64,000 bases of DNA, taken from NCBI GenBank assembly GCA_964654155.1, contig CAZZGL010000001.1:49966-113965 (forward strand). The letters are read 5' to 3'. The translations under genes and the position numbers were made by a program. Below the pieces are notes generated by a model, which did not search any database, was not told the DNA's origin, and was given only the letters and a program-made list of their open reading frames with translations. The DNA is from CAG-826 sp964654155. Its GTDB lineage: Bacteria; Bacillota_I; Bacilli_A; RFN20; CAG-826. Every line of letters begins with the position of its first letter. Position 1 is the stretch's first letter. This document shows, piece by piece, positions 36,475 through 44,919 of this stretch.

Positions 36475-36816
36475 ATGAAAGTATATAAAGTAAAAGTTAA
36501 TGGAAAATTATTCGAAGTAGAACTTGAAGCAGTCAGTGAAGAAAATGGAACAATTAAACAAGAAAATTCAACTGTTTCTACTAGCACTTCGACATCTTCA
36601 GATGGAACAAAGATTGTTGCTCCGATATCTGGAAAATTGCTTGAAATGAAAGTTAAAGTTGGAGATAAAGTTTCTAAAGGACAAATCATTGCGGTTATTG
36701 AAGCAATGAAACTTGAAAATGAAGTACCATCAACTGCAGAAGGAACTGTTATTAAAGTTTTATATAATGCAGGAGCTTCTATAAATACCAACGATGTATT
36801 AATTGTACTAGGATAA
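36475..36816 (+). CDS. Biotin carboxyl carrier protein of the decarboxylase
   Basis: The 113-residue protein ends in a biotinyl domain with the biotinylation motif IEAMKLEN (lysine 79, 34 residues before the C-terminus). The usual methionine after the lysine is leucine, which is also common. A Ser/Thr-rich linker (about 33-43) joins it to an N-terminal beta segment. It carries carboxybiotin between OadA and OadB. It is encoded two bases after oadG and three bases before oadB. Confidence 0.92.
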   Translation: MKVYKVKVNGKLFEVELEAVSEENGTIKQENSTVSTSTSTSSDGTKIVAPISGKLLEMKVKVGDKVSKGQIIAVIEAMKLENEVPSTAEGTVIKVLYNAGASINTNDVLIVLG

Positions 36817-36819
36817 TTT

Positions 36820-38016
36820 ATGGAAAAAATATTAGAAATATTAAAAAAGTTCTTTGAAAGTATTGGATTTATCAGTTTCTTCCGTGGTGATGGATGGATG
36901 AATTTAGTGATGATCCTTATAGGCTGTTTATTTTTGTTTTTAGCAATAAAAAAGAAATTCGAACCTTATTTATTGATTCCAATTGCTTTTGGAATAATTT
37001 TAACAAATATACCTGGTTCTGGTGTCTTTGTAAAAAAAACAGTTGTTGATTCAGCAGGAAATGTTGATTATCAATATTCTGGATTAATAGGATATTTGTA
37101 TTACGGGGTTAAATATGAGATTTATCCTTGTCTTATTTTCTTAGGTATAGGCGCCACAACAGATTTTGGACCTTTAATTGCTAATAAGAAAACAATGTTG
37201 CTTGGGGCCGCAGCACAAGTTGGCATATTTGCAGCTTTCTTCTTAGCGTTATTATTAGGATTTAATGCATTTGAAGCTGCTTCAATAGGCATAATTGGAG
37301 GAGCAGATGGACCAACAGCCATATTAGTTTCTTCAAGAATGTTAAGTGCTTCTGGTGGTGATTCCTTAGGACTTCAAGCTCCTATCGCTTTAGCGGCTTA
37401 TTCTTATATGGCTTTAGTTCCGGTCATTTTCCCACCAATTATTAGATTATTCACAACTAAAAAAGAAAGACAAATTAAAATGGAACAATTAAGAGAAGTA
37501 TCTAAAACTGAAAAGATTCTTTTTCCAATTATAGTAACTTTAATTGTCTGTTTGATTGTTCCTGATGCCACTCCATTAATTGGTTGCTTAATGCTCGGTA
37601 ATTTAATTAAAGAGTCAGGTGTTGTTCCAAATCTTGTTAATACAGTTGCTAATTCCTTACTATACATTTGTACAATTTGTTTAGGTTTATCGGTTGGTGC
37701 CACCGCGATTGGTACTACTTTCTTAAAATTAGAAACATTAAAAATTTTTGCTTTAGGTATTTCTGCATTTATCATTTCAGCAATATTTGGTCTTTTAGGT
37801 GGAAAACTAATGTGTGTCTTGACAAAGGGAAAAGTTAATCCAATGATTGGTGCGGCTGGTGTTTCAGCGGTTCCGATGGCGGCAAGAGTGGTTCAAAAAG
37901 AAGGACAAAAAGAAGATCCTTCTAATTTCTTATTAATGCATGCGATGGGACCAAATGTTGCAGGTGTTATTGGAAGCGCTGTAGCGGCTGGTATTTTAAT
38001 GGCAATTTTCTTATAG
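36820..38016 (+). CDS. oadB: Na+-translocating decarboxylase beta subunit
   Basis: The 398-residue membrane protein has about nine to eleven helices and the conserved GIIGGADGPTAILVSS motif of OadB/GcdB/MmdB. It decarboxylates carboxybiotin and uses the energy to pump Na+ out of the cell. Na+-dependent transport could use the resulting gradient. The gene is packed tightly between the biotin carrier and birA. Confidence 0.95.
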   Translation: MEKILEILKKFFESIGFISFFRGDGWMNLVMILIGCLFLFLAIKKKFEPYLLIPIAFGIILTNIPGSGVFVKKTVVDSAGNVDYQYSGLIGYLYYGVKYEIYPCLIFLGIGATTDFGPLIANKKTMLLGAAAQVGIFAAFFLALLLGFNAFEAASIGIIGGADGPTAILVSSRMLSASGGDSLGLQAPIALAAYSYMALVPVIFPPIIRLFTTKKERQIKMEQLREVSKTEKILFPIIVTLIVCLIVPDATPLIGCLMLGNLIKESGVVPNLVNTVANSLLYICTICLGLSVGATAIGTTFLKLETLKIFALGISAFIISAIFGLLGGKLMCVLTKGKVNPMIGAAGVSAVPMAARVVQKEGQKEDPSNFLLMHAMGPNVAGVIGSAVAAGILMAIFL

Positions 38017-38017
38017 T

Positions 38018-38731
38018 ATGAAAATAATTCATTTTAAGAAAGTTGATTCAACATCTACTTATTTAAAAAGAAATTATCAAACTTTAAAAAACTATACGAT
38101 CGCATATGCTGATTATCAAACATCAGGTCATGGACGAGTTAATAGAGTTTGGCAAAGTAATAATAAAGAAAATTTATTGTTTTCGATATTGATTAAAGAT
38201 GCAAATTTAATTAATAAATATGCTTCATTATCTTTAGGTATTGCAGTTGCGATATTTAATGTTTTAAAGAAAATGAAAATTGAGAATGTTTCAATTAAAT
38301 GGCCTAATGATGTGTATGTTGATAATAAAAAAATATGTGGCATTCTTCTTGAAAGCATTTCAACAGGTAATAAGATTGATGTTTTAGTAATTGGTGTAGG
38401 ATTAAACATTAATCAAAAAGTATTTGATGAAACTTTGGTAAAAGCCACTTCTATATTTAATATTAAAAAGAAAAAAACAAATATATTTTGGTTCAAATAT
38501 AAAGTGTTTAAGGAATGTTTTAGAATAATTGATGAAATAAAGAATAATAATTATTCGTATTTAGAAATTGCAAGAAATAATGATTATTTAAAAAATAAGG
38601 AAGTTTATGCAGTAATTGATAACAAAAAGTGTCTGGTTAAAGTCATTGACATAAACGATGATAACTCTTTAAAGGTTATTATTAATAATGAAGAAATTAA
38701 TCTTACAAGTGGTGAAATTTCTTTTCATTAA
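38018..38731 (+). CDS. birA: Biotin-protein ligase BirA (short form)
   Basis: The 237-residue catalytic-only ligase lacks the N-terminal helix-turn-helix. It has GHGRVNRVWQSNNKENLLFS (biotin/ATP loop), IKWPNDVYVDNKKICGILLE and GVGLNIN, and a short C-terminal beta domain. It attaches biotin to lysine 79 of the carrier encoded just upstream. Placement as last gene of the decarboxylase operon makes the module self-contained for activation. Confidence 0.94.
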   Translation: MKIIHFKKVDSTSTYLKRNYQTLKNYTIAYADYQTSGHGRVNRVWQSNNKENLLFSILIKDANLINKYASLSLGIAVAIFNVLKKMKIENVSIKWPNDVYVDNKKICGILLESISTGNKIDVLVIGVGLNINQKVFDETLVKATSIFNIKKKKTNIFWFKYKVFKECFRIIDEIKNNNYSYLEIARNNDYLKNKEVYAVIDNKKCLVKVIDINDDNSLKVIINNEEINLTSGEISFH

Positions 38732-38739
38732 TGGTAAAT

Positions 38740-38783
38740 GCTGTTAAGAATCTAGTTAATTTAGATTTTTAATAGCTTTTTTT
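38740..38783 (+). terminator. Terminator of the pckA-oad-birA run
   Basis: GCTGTTAAGAATCTA and TAGATTTTTAATAGC form a long hairpin with one wobble and a mismatch, followed by seven T. Confidence 0.85.
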
Positions 38784-39132
38784 ATACTGATGCATAAAGC
38801 TAAATACAGCTCAAATTTAGATATATTGCTTATAAAGTTATTAATGTAATAAATAATAGTAAGTTTGATAACGTGTTCTTCTTTTATTACAGAATTTTTT
38901 TTCATTAACATTCTTTTAAAGTTAGATAAGATTGTGTGACATATCCGTATTTTAAATAAGACATATTTAATGACAACAAAAGATTTAATTATTTTTTCGT
39001 TTTCATCTTTTCGCATTTTTATTTTATGAATGAATAAGAAAAAAAGATTAATATGAGACTTTGCTTTAAAGATTGTTCGTAACAATTGGGAGAAAATGAT
39101 AATGTTTGAAGTAATTAGTAAATATTAAATAA
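38784..39132. other. AT-rich stretch without a recognisable gene
   Basis: No frame here has a binding site or a recognisable product. The one longer minus-strand frame runs through the birA terminator. The last part may include eroded N-terminal sequence of the YhcG remnant that follows. Confidence 0.5.
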
Positions 39133-39501
39133 TTAATAAATGAATCAAGAAAACATTTGGTTTCTTATGTAAATACAACATATTATTTAACTATTGGAAT
39201 ATTGAAAAAAGATTGTTGAAGAGCAAGATGGTAGTTTTAAGACTAAATACTGTGATAGATTAATTGTGGAACTATTAAAACAAATGACTTTTGTTTTTGG
39301 AAAAGGTTTTGATGAAAGAAATTTAAGGAAAATTTGATAATTCTATTTAATGCATTCAATTTGGGACTCAGTGAGATCTGAATTAACTTGAATTCATTAT
39401 AATATCTTTGTTTCTAAATATATACTTATATGCCAATAGAAGAAGAATTAAAAATGGTTATTAATGAAGAAATGAGACTGATTGAGGAACATAAGATTTA
39501 A
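39133..39501 (+). pseudogene. Decayed YhcG-type (DUF1016) PDDEXK nuclease gene
   Basis: Translation across frames gives LINESRKHLVSYVNTTYYLT, then in another frame YWNIEKR, then IVEEQDGSFKTKYCDRLIVE. After that come FGKGFDERNLRKI, two stops, FYLMHSIWDSVRSELT, a TGA where tryptophan is usual, and IHYNI. Near the end MPIEEELKMVINEEMRLIEEH matches the family C-terminus (PTEEEL). These blocks follow the DUF1016 order (vN..YW.IG, FGKGF..NLR, LSWTHY). At least two frameshifts, three stops and a lost central nuclease domain make it non-functional. YhcG-like proteins are often linked to restriction or mobile DNA. Confidence 0.75.
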
Positions 39502-39529
39502 AAAAATAATAGAAACTTGTAAGGGTACT

Positions 39530-39587
39530 AAGATAATAAATTACTGAATGATAAGAGTGAAAAATGTATGTATTTACTTATTATCTT
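39530..39587. repeat. Ten-base inverted repeat beyond the YhcG remnant
   Basis: AAGATAATAA (39530-39539) and TTATTATCTT (39578-39587) are perfect complements 38 bases apart. No function is recognised. Confidence 0.3.
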
Positions 39588-39599
39588 CTATTAAATTGC

Positions 39600-39628
39600 A
39601 AAAAAAATGAAGCAGTTTAGTGCTTCAT
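39600..39628 (-). terminator. Terminator of the lipoprotein-msmX operon
   Basis: On the minus strand ATGAAGCA pairs with TGCTTCAT around a five-base loop and is followed by a run of seven T. It lies just beyond the end of the ATPase gene. Confidence 0.85.
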
Positions 39629-39641
39629 TTAAAGTGGATAA

Positions 39642-40709
39642 TTAATAAATACCTTTTTCTGTATCAATATCAAAGAATCTCAATTCATCTGTTTCAAAAG
39701 ACAAATAGACTTTTGAATGCGGCTTAACCTCAGTTTTTGCGGTGACTTTAAAGCAAAATTTGGTATCGCTTAATGAAGAATGAATAATTAATTCACTGCC
39801 AAGTAATTCAACAATTTCTGCTTCTGCTTCTATGCCAGATTCGGCAATATGAATATATTCTGGACGAATACCAATATTTATCTCTTTTCCTTCATAAGAA
39901 GATAATGCTTGGAGTTTATCTTTAGAAACTTCAACAATGTTTCCACCGATATTTACCTTGCCACTGCTATAAGTTCCTTTAAAGAAATTCATTGATGGAG
40001 CGCCGATAAAACCTCCAACGAATTTATTTGCTGGATAAGCAAATATTTCTTTAGGTGTGCCGATTTGTTGAATATAACCATCTTTCATAACAACAATTCT
40101 AGAAGCCATGGTCATAGCTTCGGTTTGGTCATGAGTAACATAAATTGTTGTTGTTTGCAATCTTTCATGAAGTTTAATGATTTCACTTCTCATTTGAACT
40201 CTTAATTTAGCATCAAGATTTGATAAAGGTTCATCCATTAAGAATATTTTTGCATTTCTAACAATAGCTCTTCCTAAGGCAACGCGTTGACGTTGACCTC
40301 CAGATAAAGCTTTAGGCTTACGATTTAGATATGGAGTTAATTCAAGAATTTCTGCTGCCTCACGAACTCTTCTATCGATTTCATCTTTAGGATAATGTCT
40401 CATCATTAATCCAAAGGCCATATTTTTATAGACGGTCATATGAGGATAAAGAGCGTAGCTTTGGAAAACCATAGCAATATCTCTATCTTTTGATAAAACA
40501 TTATTTGATAATTCACCATCAATATATAATTCACCAGCAGTAATATCTTCTAGTCCCGCGATCATACGGAGGGTGGTTGATTTGCCACATCCTGATGGTC
40601 CAACAAAAACAATAAACTCTTTATCTTTGATTTCTAAATTAAAGTCAAAAACTGCTTGAACTTTGTTTGGATAAACTTTATTAATTTTCTTTAAAACAAC
40701 ATTTGCCAT
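39642..40709 (-). CDS. msmX: Sugar ABC transporter ATPase, MsmX/UgpC type
   Basis: The 355-residue protein has Walker A GPSGCGKSTTLRM, signature LSGGQRQRVALGRAI, Walker B IFLMDEPLSNLDAKLR and a C-terminal TOBE regulatory domain (about 240-350). MsmX-type ATPases energise several sugar importers. The binding-protein/permease operon at 46.6-50.1 kb has no ATPase gene of its own, so this is the likely motor. GAGGTGACGTAA precedes the start. It is cotranscribed with the large lipoprotein gene upstream. Confidence 0.93.
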   Translation of the reverse strand: MANVVLKKINKVYPNKVQAVFDFNLEIKDKEFIVFVGPSGCGKSTTLRMIAGLEDITAGELYIDGELSNNVLSKDRDIAMVFQSYALYPHMTVYKNMAFGLMMRHYPKDEIDRRVREAAEILELTPYLNRKPKALSGGQRQRVALGRAIVRNAKIFLMDEPLSNLDAKLRVQMRSEIIKLHERLQTTTIYVTHDQTEAMTMASRIVVMKDGYIQQIGTPKEIFAYPANKFVGGFIGAPSMNFFKGTYSSGKVNIGGNIVEVSKDKLQALSSYEGKEINIGIRPEYIHIAESGIEAEAEIVELLGSELIIHSSLSDTKFCFKVTAKTEVKPHSKVYLSFETDELRFFDIDTEKGIY

Positions 40710-40735
40710 TTACGTCACCTCATTTATATTTTTGA

Positions 40736-40762
40736 AAGGCATAAGATTGATTTCTCATGCCT
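40736..40762 (-). promoter_or_regulatory. Intercistronic hairpin between the lipoprotein gene and msmX
   Basis: On the minus strand AAGGCATGAGA and TCTTATGCCTT pair around a five-base loop. No T-run follows, so mRNA stabilisation or processing is more likely than termination. Confidence 0.4.
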
Positions 40763-40781
40763 TAGTTTTAAATTAATAATA

Positions 40782-43595
40782 TTAATATTTTTCGACTTTT
40801 ATATCAGTTGCAGTTACAGGATTGTTAACACCTGCAGAAACATAATAACCGATTTTTGCTTCTTGTCCCCAAATATCAGATGGGAATAATGATGCTAAAT
40901 CGCAAGTATCAACCCAGGCAGAGCCATTATGATAGGATGCAAGTGAAACTCCGTCAACACTTGGTTTAAATTTACCATTATCGTATTCTAGGCCTAGGGT
41001 AAATCCTTTTGCTGGATCTGCTTCAATTCCGTAACCATATAGATGATGATCTTCACACATCCAGAAACCTTTAAAATCAGTCCAATGGTCTGCATCATGT
41101 CCTCCGATAAATCCTTCAATAAGTATTTCGGTCATTCTTTGGGTGTGATCAACTTTATAATGGGCACTTACAACAATAAAATTGTTTTCATCCCAATAAA
41201 TTACAAATCCGTATAGTTTTTCATCTTCAATAGGATATCCTACTGTTGCTTTATAAGTAGTGGATAATTTAAATTTTCCAGTTGCGTTAATATCTTCACT
41301 AACTAAGAAATTATTTTCCCAAGCACTTTCTGAATTAATTAAATATGTTCCATCCTCATTTTTACTAATTGTTGCTGGAGTTGTACCACTTTCAACTAAT
41401 GAATAAGAATGGGTTACAGGAATTGTTGCTAATGATTCAACTTTAATATCGGTGAATGTAACTGTTTCTTCAACTTCTCCTCCATTAAAGCTATAGAAAC
41501 CTATTTTTGCTTCTTTAGAAAAATCAGTGTCACTAAATCCGATTGTCAAATCACGTGTATATGTATAAACATCATTGCTCAAATAACCAATTGGATTACC
41601 ATTAATGGATGGAGAAATTTTACCATTATCAAATGTAACAGAAAGAGTAAATCCGGCTGTTGGTTCAACATTTGTTACATTGTAAGCCCAGAAATCTGTC
41701 CAATTAATTGTGTTAACTATATCTTTTCCTCCAATAGTACCAATGATATTTAATTCACGCATTTTAGATTCATAATCACTATGATATTGAGCATATACGA
41801 TGATGTAGTTGTTATCATCGATGTACCAAGGAATTAATCCGAATTGACGTTCACAAGTGTTTGGATAACCAATAGATGATTTAATAAATGTAGAAACTGT
41901 ATATTTTTCTTTTGCTAGTTTGCTTTCAGTTAATGCAAAATTCGATTTGTATGAATTTGCATTTGAAAATGTAACATTATCATTATCATCAATAGAAATA
42001 GAAGTATTGCCTGCTTTGTTATATAAAGTGTATTTTGCGGTTTGTTCTTCGACTTCTACTTCTGTATAACTATAGTCACTGAATGTGATTGTGTCATCGC
42101 CTGATACATATAATCCCGCTTTGTTTTCAGTTTCACTATCGATACTTGAAATGTCAAATATCTTTGTAGCAATAAAGTTTTCATTAAAGTATAAGCTTAC
42201 ACTTAATTGTTTTTTAACAGTTCTCACTTCAACTTTAAATTCATTGTTATTACTTAGAGGTTGAGCATATTTTGAATAAGTTGGATTATCTCCCCAGAAG
42301 TCATTAAAGCATGTTGCGCCAGTAACGCCTCCAATTGTGGAAACAATATTGAACTCTCTCATTTGATGGGAACGTTGCTCTGAATTCCAATCACCATAAG
42401 CTAGAACATAATTGTCTTTATCATGGTAATAAGCAAGAATACCAACATGTTCGTCATATTGATTTGGGAAATCAGAAGTTCCTTGAGCGTTGACTTTAAT
42501 ATCATAATTTGCATCAACAGATGTATTATTTACTAATCCATATGTCCATGAATTAGGAGCTCCTTTTGTAACGATAGAAGGCTCGTTTTCAAACCACCAA
42601 TGTCCTTCTTCTTCACTTACTATATTGCCTGACCATGGATCGGATAAAGATACTTCAGTCCAATTTTCTGAAGTGATGGTATGCAAGTTTGTTTCAGTCC
42701 ATGTTGGTAAGCTAAATGATAAAGCTCCATTAGAAATGAAACCATCAGTTGCGGTACCAAAGTAAACTTGTAATGCCGTTGCTTCTGCAGTATCAGTTCC
42801 GCATACATATTTAATAGAAATTTCAGTATTTCCTTTACTTAATTCAACCGTTTTACCATTAATGGTGATATTACCTTCAACAGAGGAAGTAATGTTCCAT
42901 TCTAATAAATATGCTTGATCTTTTGTTAATTCACTATTTTTATAAAGAAGTTGTAAATCAACAAAAGAGGCATCGTTTGATTCATAGCTAATTTCATATG
43001 TTCCATCTTCGTTATCTTTTGCAGTTACAGTTACAGTATCTGTGTCTGCCCAGTAAGAAAGTGTTTTTTCTTCTAGATTTTCTTCAGTTGAAAATGGAAT
43101 TTTCTTATATTCAGGATCTGGAGTAACTGCTTCTAAAATGGTAATTTCAACAGAAGCGGTTTTTTCTCCATCAGTGGTTGTAACTGTAATTGTTGAAGTA
43201 CCAACTTTAGCGGCAGTAACAATATTACCTTCAATAGTAACATTATCGTTTGAGGCTTTTAGACTATAAGTTTTATCATCAGCATTTTCAGGTAGGACAG
43301 TAACACTTATAGTGGTGGTGTCACCGACATACAAAGAAGTTGATGATGCACTAATGCTAACAGATTCAACATTGATAACAGTCACTGTTGATGTGCTAGA
43401 AGTGGAAGGGGTAGGAGTAGTCGGAGTTGGTGTAGAAGGTGTGCCAGTACTTGGAGTTCCTGTACTAGGAGTTCCTGTACTAGGAGTGCCAGTAGTAGGA
43501 GTATTTGTGGTTGGATTATCGTTTTTATTACAGCCAGCAATAGTACCCACTGTGAGCAATCCTAATAACACCAAAGGCATTATTTTTTTGTTCAT
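40782..43595 (-). CDS. Large surface lipoprotein with Big2-like domain and three jelly-roll-like repeats
   Basis: The 937-residue protein starts with a lipoprotein signal (lipobox TIAGC, cysteine 22) and a Thr/Pro/Gly linker of repeated TPSTG units. A bacterial Ig-like (Big2) domain (about 72-152) and a beta-rich segment follow. Three related domains of about 200 residues cover about 305-937. Each contains a block such as YYHDKDNYVLAYGDW, with QMRE-type and IGG motifs after it. Similar domains occur in the surface protein at 52518. The fold resembles LamG/DUF1080-like sandwiches, so glycan binding is likely; no catalytic residues were recognised. RBS AGAAAGGA. Confidence 0.75.
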   Translation of the reverse strand: MNKKIMPLVLLGLLTVGTIAGCNKNDNPTTNTPTTGTPSTGTPSTGTPSTGTPSTPTPTTPTPSTSSTSTVTVINVESVSISASSTSLYVGDTTTISVTVLPENADDKTYSLKASNDNVTIEGNIVTAAKVGTSTITVTTTDGEKTASVEITILEAVTPDPEYKKIPFSTEENLEEKTLSYWADTDTVTVTAKDNEDGTYEISYESNDASFVDLQLLYKNSELTKDQAYLLEWNITSSVEGNITINGKTVELSKGNTEISIKYVCGTDTAEATALQVYFGTATDGFISNGALSFSLPTWTETNLHTITSENWTEVSLSDPWSGNIVSEEEGHWWFENEPSIVTKGAPNSWTYGLVNNTSVDANYDIKVNAQGTSDFPNQYDEHVGILAYYHDKDNYVLAYGDWNSEQRSHQMREFNIVSTIGGVTGATCFNDFWGDNPTYSKYAQPLSNNNEFKVEVRTVKKQLSVSLYFNENFIATKIFDISSIDSETENKAGLYVSGDDTITFSDYSYTEVEVEEQTAKYTLYNKAGNTSISIDDNDNVTFSNANSYKSNFALTESKLAKEKYTVSTFIKSSIGYPNTCERQFGLIPWYIDDNNYIIVYAQYHSDYESKMRELNIIGTIGGKDIVNTINWTDFWAYNVTNVEPTAGFTLSVTFDNGKISPSINGNPIGYLSNDVYTYTRDLTIGFSDTDFSKEAKIGFYSFNGGEVEETVTFTDIKVESLATIPVTHSYSLVESGTTPATISKNEDGTYLINSESAWENNFLVSEDINATGKFKLSTTYKATVGYPIEDEKLYGFVIYWDENNFIVVSAHYKVDHTQRMTEILIEGFIGGHDADHWTDFKGFWMCEDHHLYGYGIEADPAKGFTLGLEYDNGKFKPSVDGVSLASYHNGSAWVDTCDLASLFPSDIWGQEAKIGYYVSAGVNNPVTATDIKVEKY
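43430..43505. repeat. 15-base tandem repeat encoding the TPSTG linker
   Basis: GGAGTTCCTGTACTA and variants are repeated about five times in the minus-strand lipoprotein gene. The encoded Thr-Pro-Ser-Thr-Gly units form a spacer after the lipid anchor, and the copy number may vary between strains. Confidence 0.75.
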
Positions 43596-43654
43596 TTTTT
43601 TGAATCCTTTCTGAGGTTTTTTGATCGTTATGATTCTATTTCCTCTATATAAAA

Positions 43655-43717
43655 ATTATAATTTGCCTCAGTAACCGCTTACAATACGAAAAAATCACAT
43701 AGTTATACAAAAAAACA
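43655..43717 (-). promoter_or_regulatory. Composite promoter: two T-rich boxes, cre/-35 and -10
   Basis: On the minus strand two T-rich boxes (43717-43708 TGTTTTTTTG; 43697-43687 TGATTTTTTCG) stand 21 bases apart. Next comes TTGTAAGCGGTTACT (43684-43670), an exact match to the CcpA site consensus WTGNAANCGNWNNCW. Its first six bases can serve as -35, 18 bases before TATAAT (43660-43655). The same arrangement is found at 46474-46535. Confidence 0.7.
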
Positions 43718-43733
43718 CCACATTTGCAGTGTT
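43708..43733 (-). terminator. Weak terminator after the PocR-AraC regulator gene
   Basis: On the minus strand AACAC and GTGTT can pair and are followed by seven T. The T-run is also the distal box of the composite promoter, so one of the two readings may be coincidence. Confidence 0.3.
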
Positions 43734-43974
43734 CAAATTATTTTGCTTTTTTTATTAAGGTATTTTGTTATTTAATTTTATAAAAATTAATTATTATACA
43801 AATATCATCTAAAATTAAAAATACGAAATATATTAAGTAGAAAAATAATAGGGGAAATGGATTGCTTCTAAACAAAATACTTAGTTGCGTTTTTTCATAT
43901 TTGATGTATTTATTTTTTAACAAATTAATATTTTTATTTATAAATAAATATGTTGGTCAAAAACAATATAATTA
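43734..43974. other. AT-rich intergenic stretch, nothing recognised
   Basis: These 241 bases between the regulator gene and the lipoprotein promoter hold no frame with a binding site and no clear repeat. Confidence 0.5.
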
Positions 43975-44799
43975 TTAACTTCTTCGTTTTTTAAATTCCC
44001 GAGGTGAAAAGCCAGTTTTACTTTTAAAAACCTTAGTAAAGTAATTGTAGTCATTAAATCCACATAATGTTGCAATTTCATGAATCTTAAGTTCGTTTTG
44101 ACTAATTAAATCTTTTGCCCGAGTTATTTTTAGCGATAAGATGTATTCACTAACTCCAGTTTTGTACATTTCTTTAAAAAGATTATAAAGAGAAGTTCTA
44201 GACATTCCAAATTCATGACAAATATCAAGTGGCGTTACATTTTCTAAATGGTTATTGACATAATTATCGATGCTGTTTAATAATGTGTCTTTTTTGTATG
44301 TTATTAATTGATTAGCTAGAATGTATGAAACACAGGCATTGAGTAGATAACTACAAGCATCAATCTTATCTTTTGATAGAAACATGATATCTTCTAGCTT
44401 GTTAGAGATGTCCATTTTATACTTCTTTACTTTTGATGAAACAATTTTTTTTAATTCAGTATAATCATTTATGTCGGTAATTTGGCCAAGCATTGCGTAG
44501 CCAATTATTTGATTATTGATACTTAAAGGAATAGAAATTTCTACTAAACCCGCATGACAATGATAAAGTTGAATATCATTTGACTCCATTGCTTTATTGA
44601 AGTACATATGGTTTGATTTTTCGCAAGCTTCCGCGAACAAACAATTTTTTTGCATTTCTAAGCAAAACGAATGACCTTTTTCTGGGTAAGATAATATTTC
44701 GTTTCCATCATTTGAAAATATAACAATACGCACCCCAGTGATTAAGCAAAAAGATTTCATTAATGTAATCAATTCATTTTTTTTAAATTTTAATTCCAT
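43975..44799 (-). CDS. AraC-family regulator with PocR sensory domain
   Basis: The 274-residue protein has an N-terminal PocR-type ligand domain (about 5-165) with several cysteines and histidines (SFCLEMQKNCLFAEACEKSN, LYHCHAGLVEISIPL). A C-terminal double helix-turn-helix (about 185-272) includes EIATLCGFNDYNYFTKVFKSKTGFSPREF. PocR domains sense small molecules such as propanediol or sugar breakdown products. It is divergent from the GH51 arabinofuranosidase gene 120 bases away and probably controls it. The ligand is unknown. Confidence 0.85.
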   Translation of the reverse strand: MELKFKKNELITLMKSFCLITGVRIVIFSNDGNEILSYPEKGHSFCLEMQKNCLFAEACEKSNHMYFNKAMESNDIQLYHCHAGLVEISIPLSINNQIIGYAMLGQITDINDYTELKKIVSSKVKKYKMDISNKLEDIMFLSKDKIDACSYLLNACVSYILANQLITYKKDTLLNSIDNYVNNHLENVTPLDICHEFGMSRTSLYNLFKEMYKTGVSEYILSLKITRAKDLISQNELKIHEIATLCGFNDYNYFTKVFKSKTGFSPREFKKRRS

Positions 44800-44919
44800 A
44801 AAAAATATCCAACTTTCTGTACATAATTACCAAGTATTGAACTTATTTTACTATATTTAGAGAAAACATTTCAATATTATCAAAGTATAAGTTTTTAAAT
44901 ATTTAAAGGAGAAAAATGT

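Noticed and set aside
38756..39085. Minus-strand open frame of 109 codons after birA
   Set aside because: It runs through the birA terminator, has no clear binding site and no recognisable motif; it is an AT-rich chance frame.
43312..43614. Plus-strand frame rich in Val and Gly opposite the lipoprotein gene
   Set aside because: It is the mirror of the TPSTG-coding repeat on the other strand and has no start signals.
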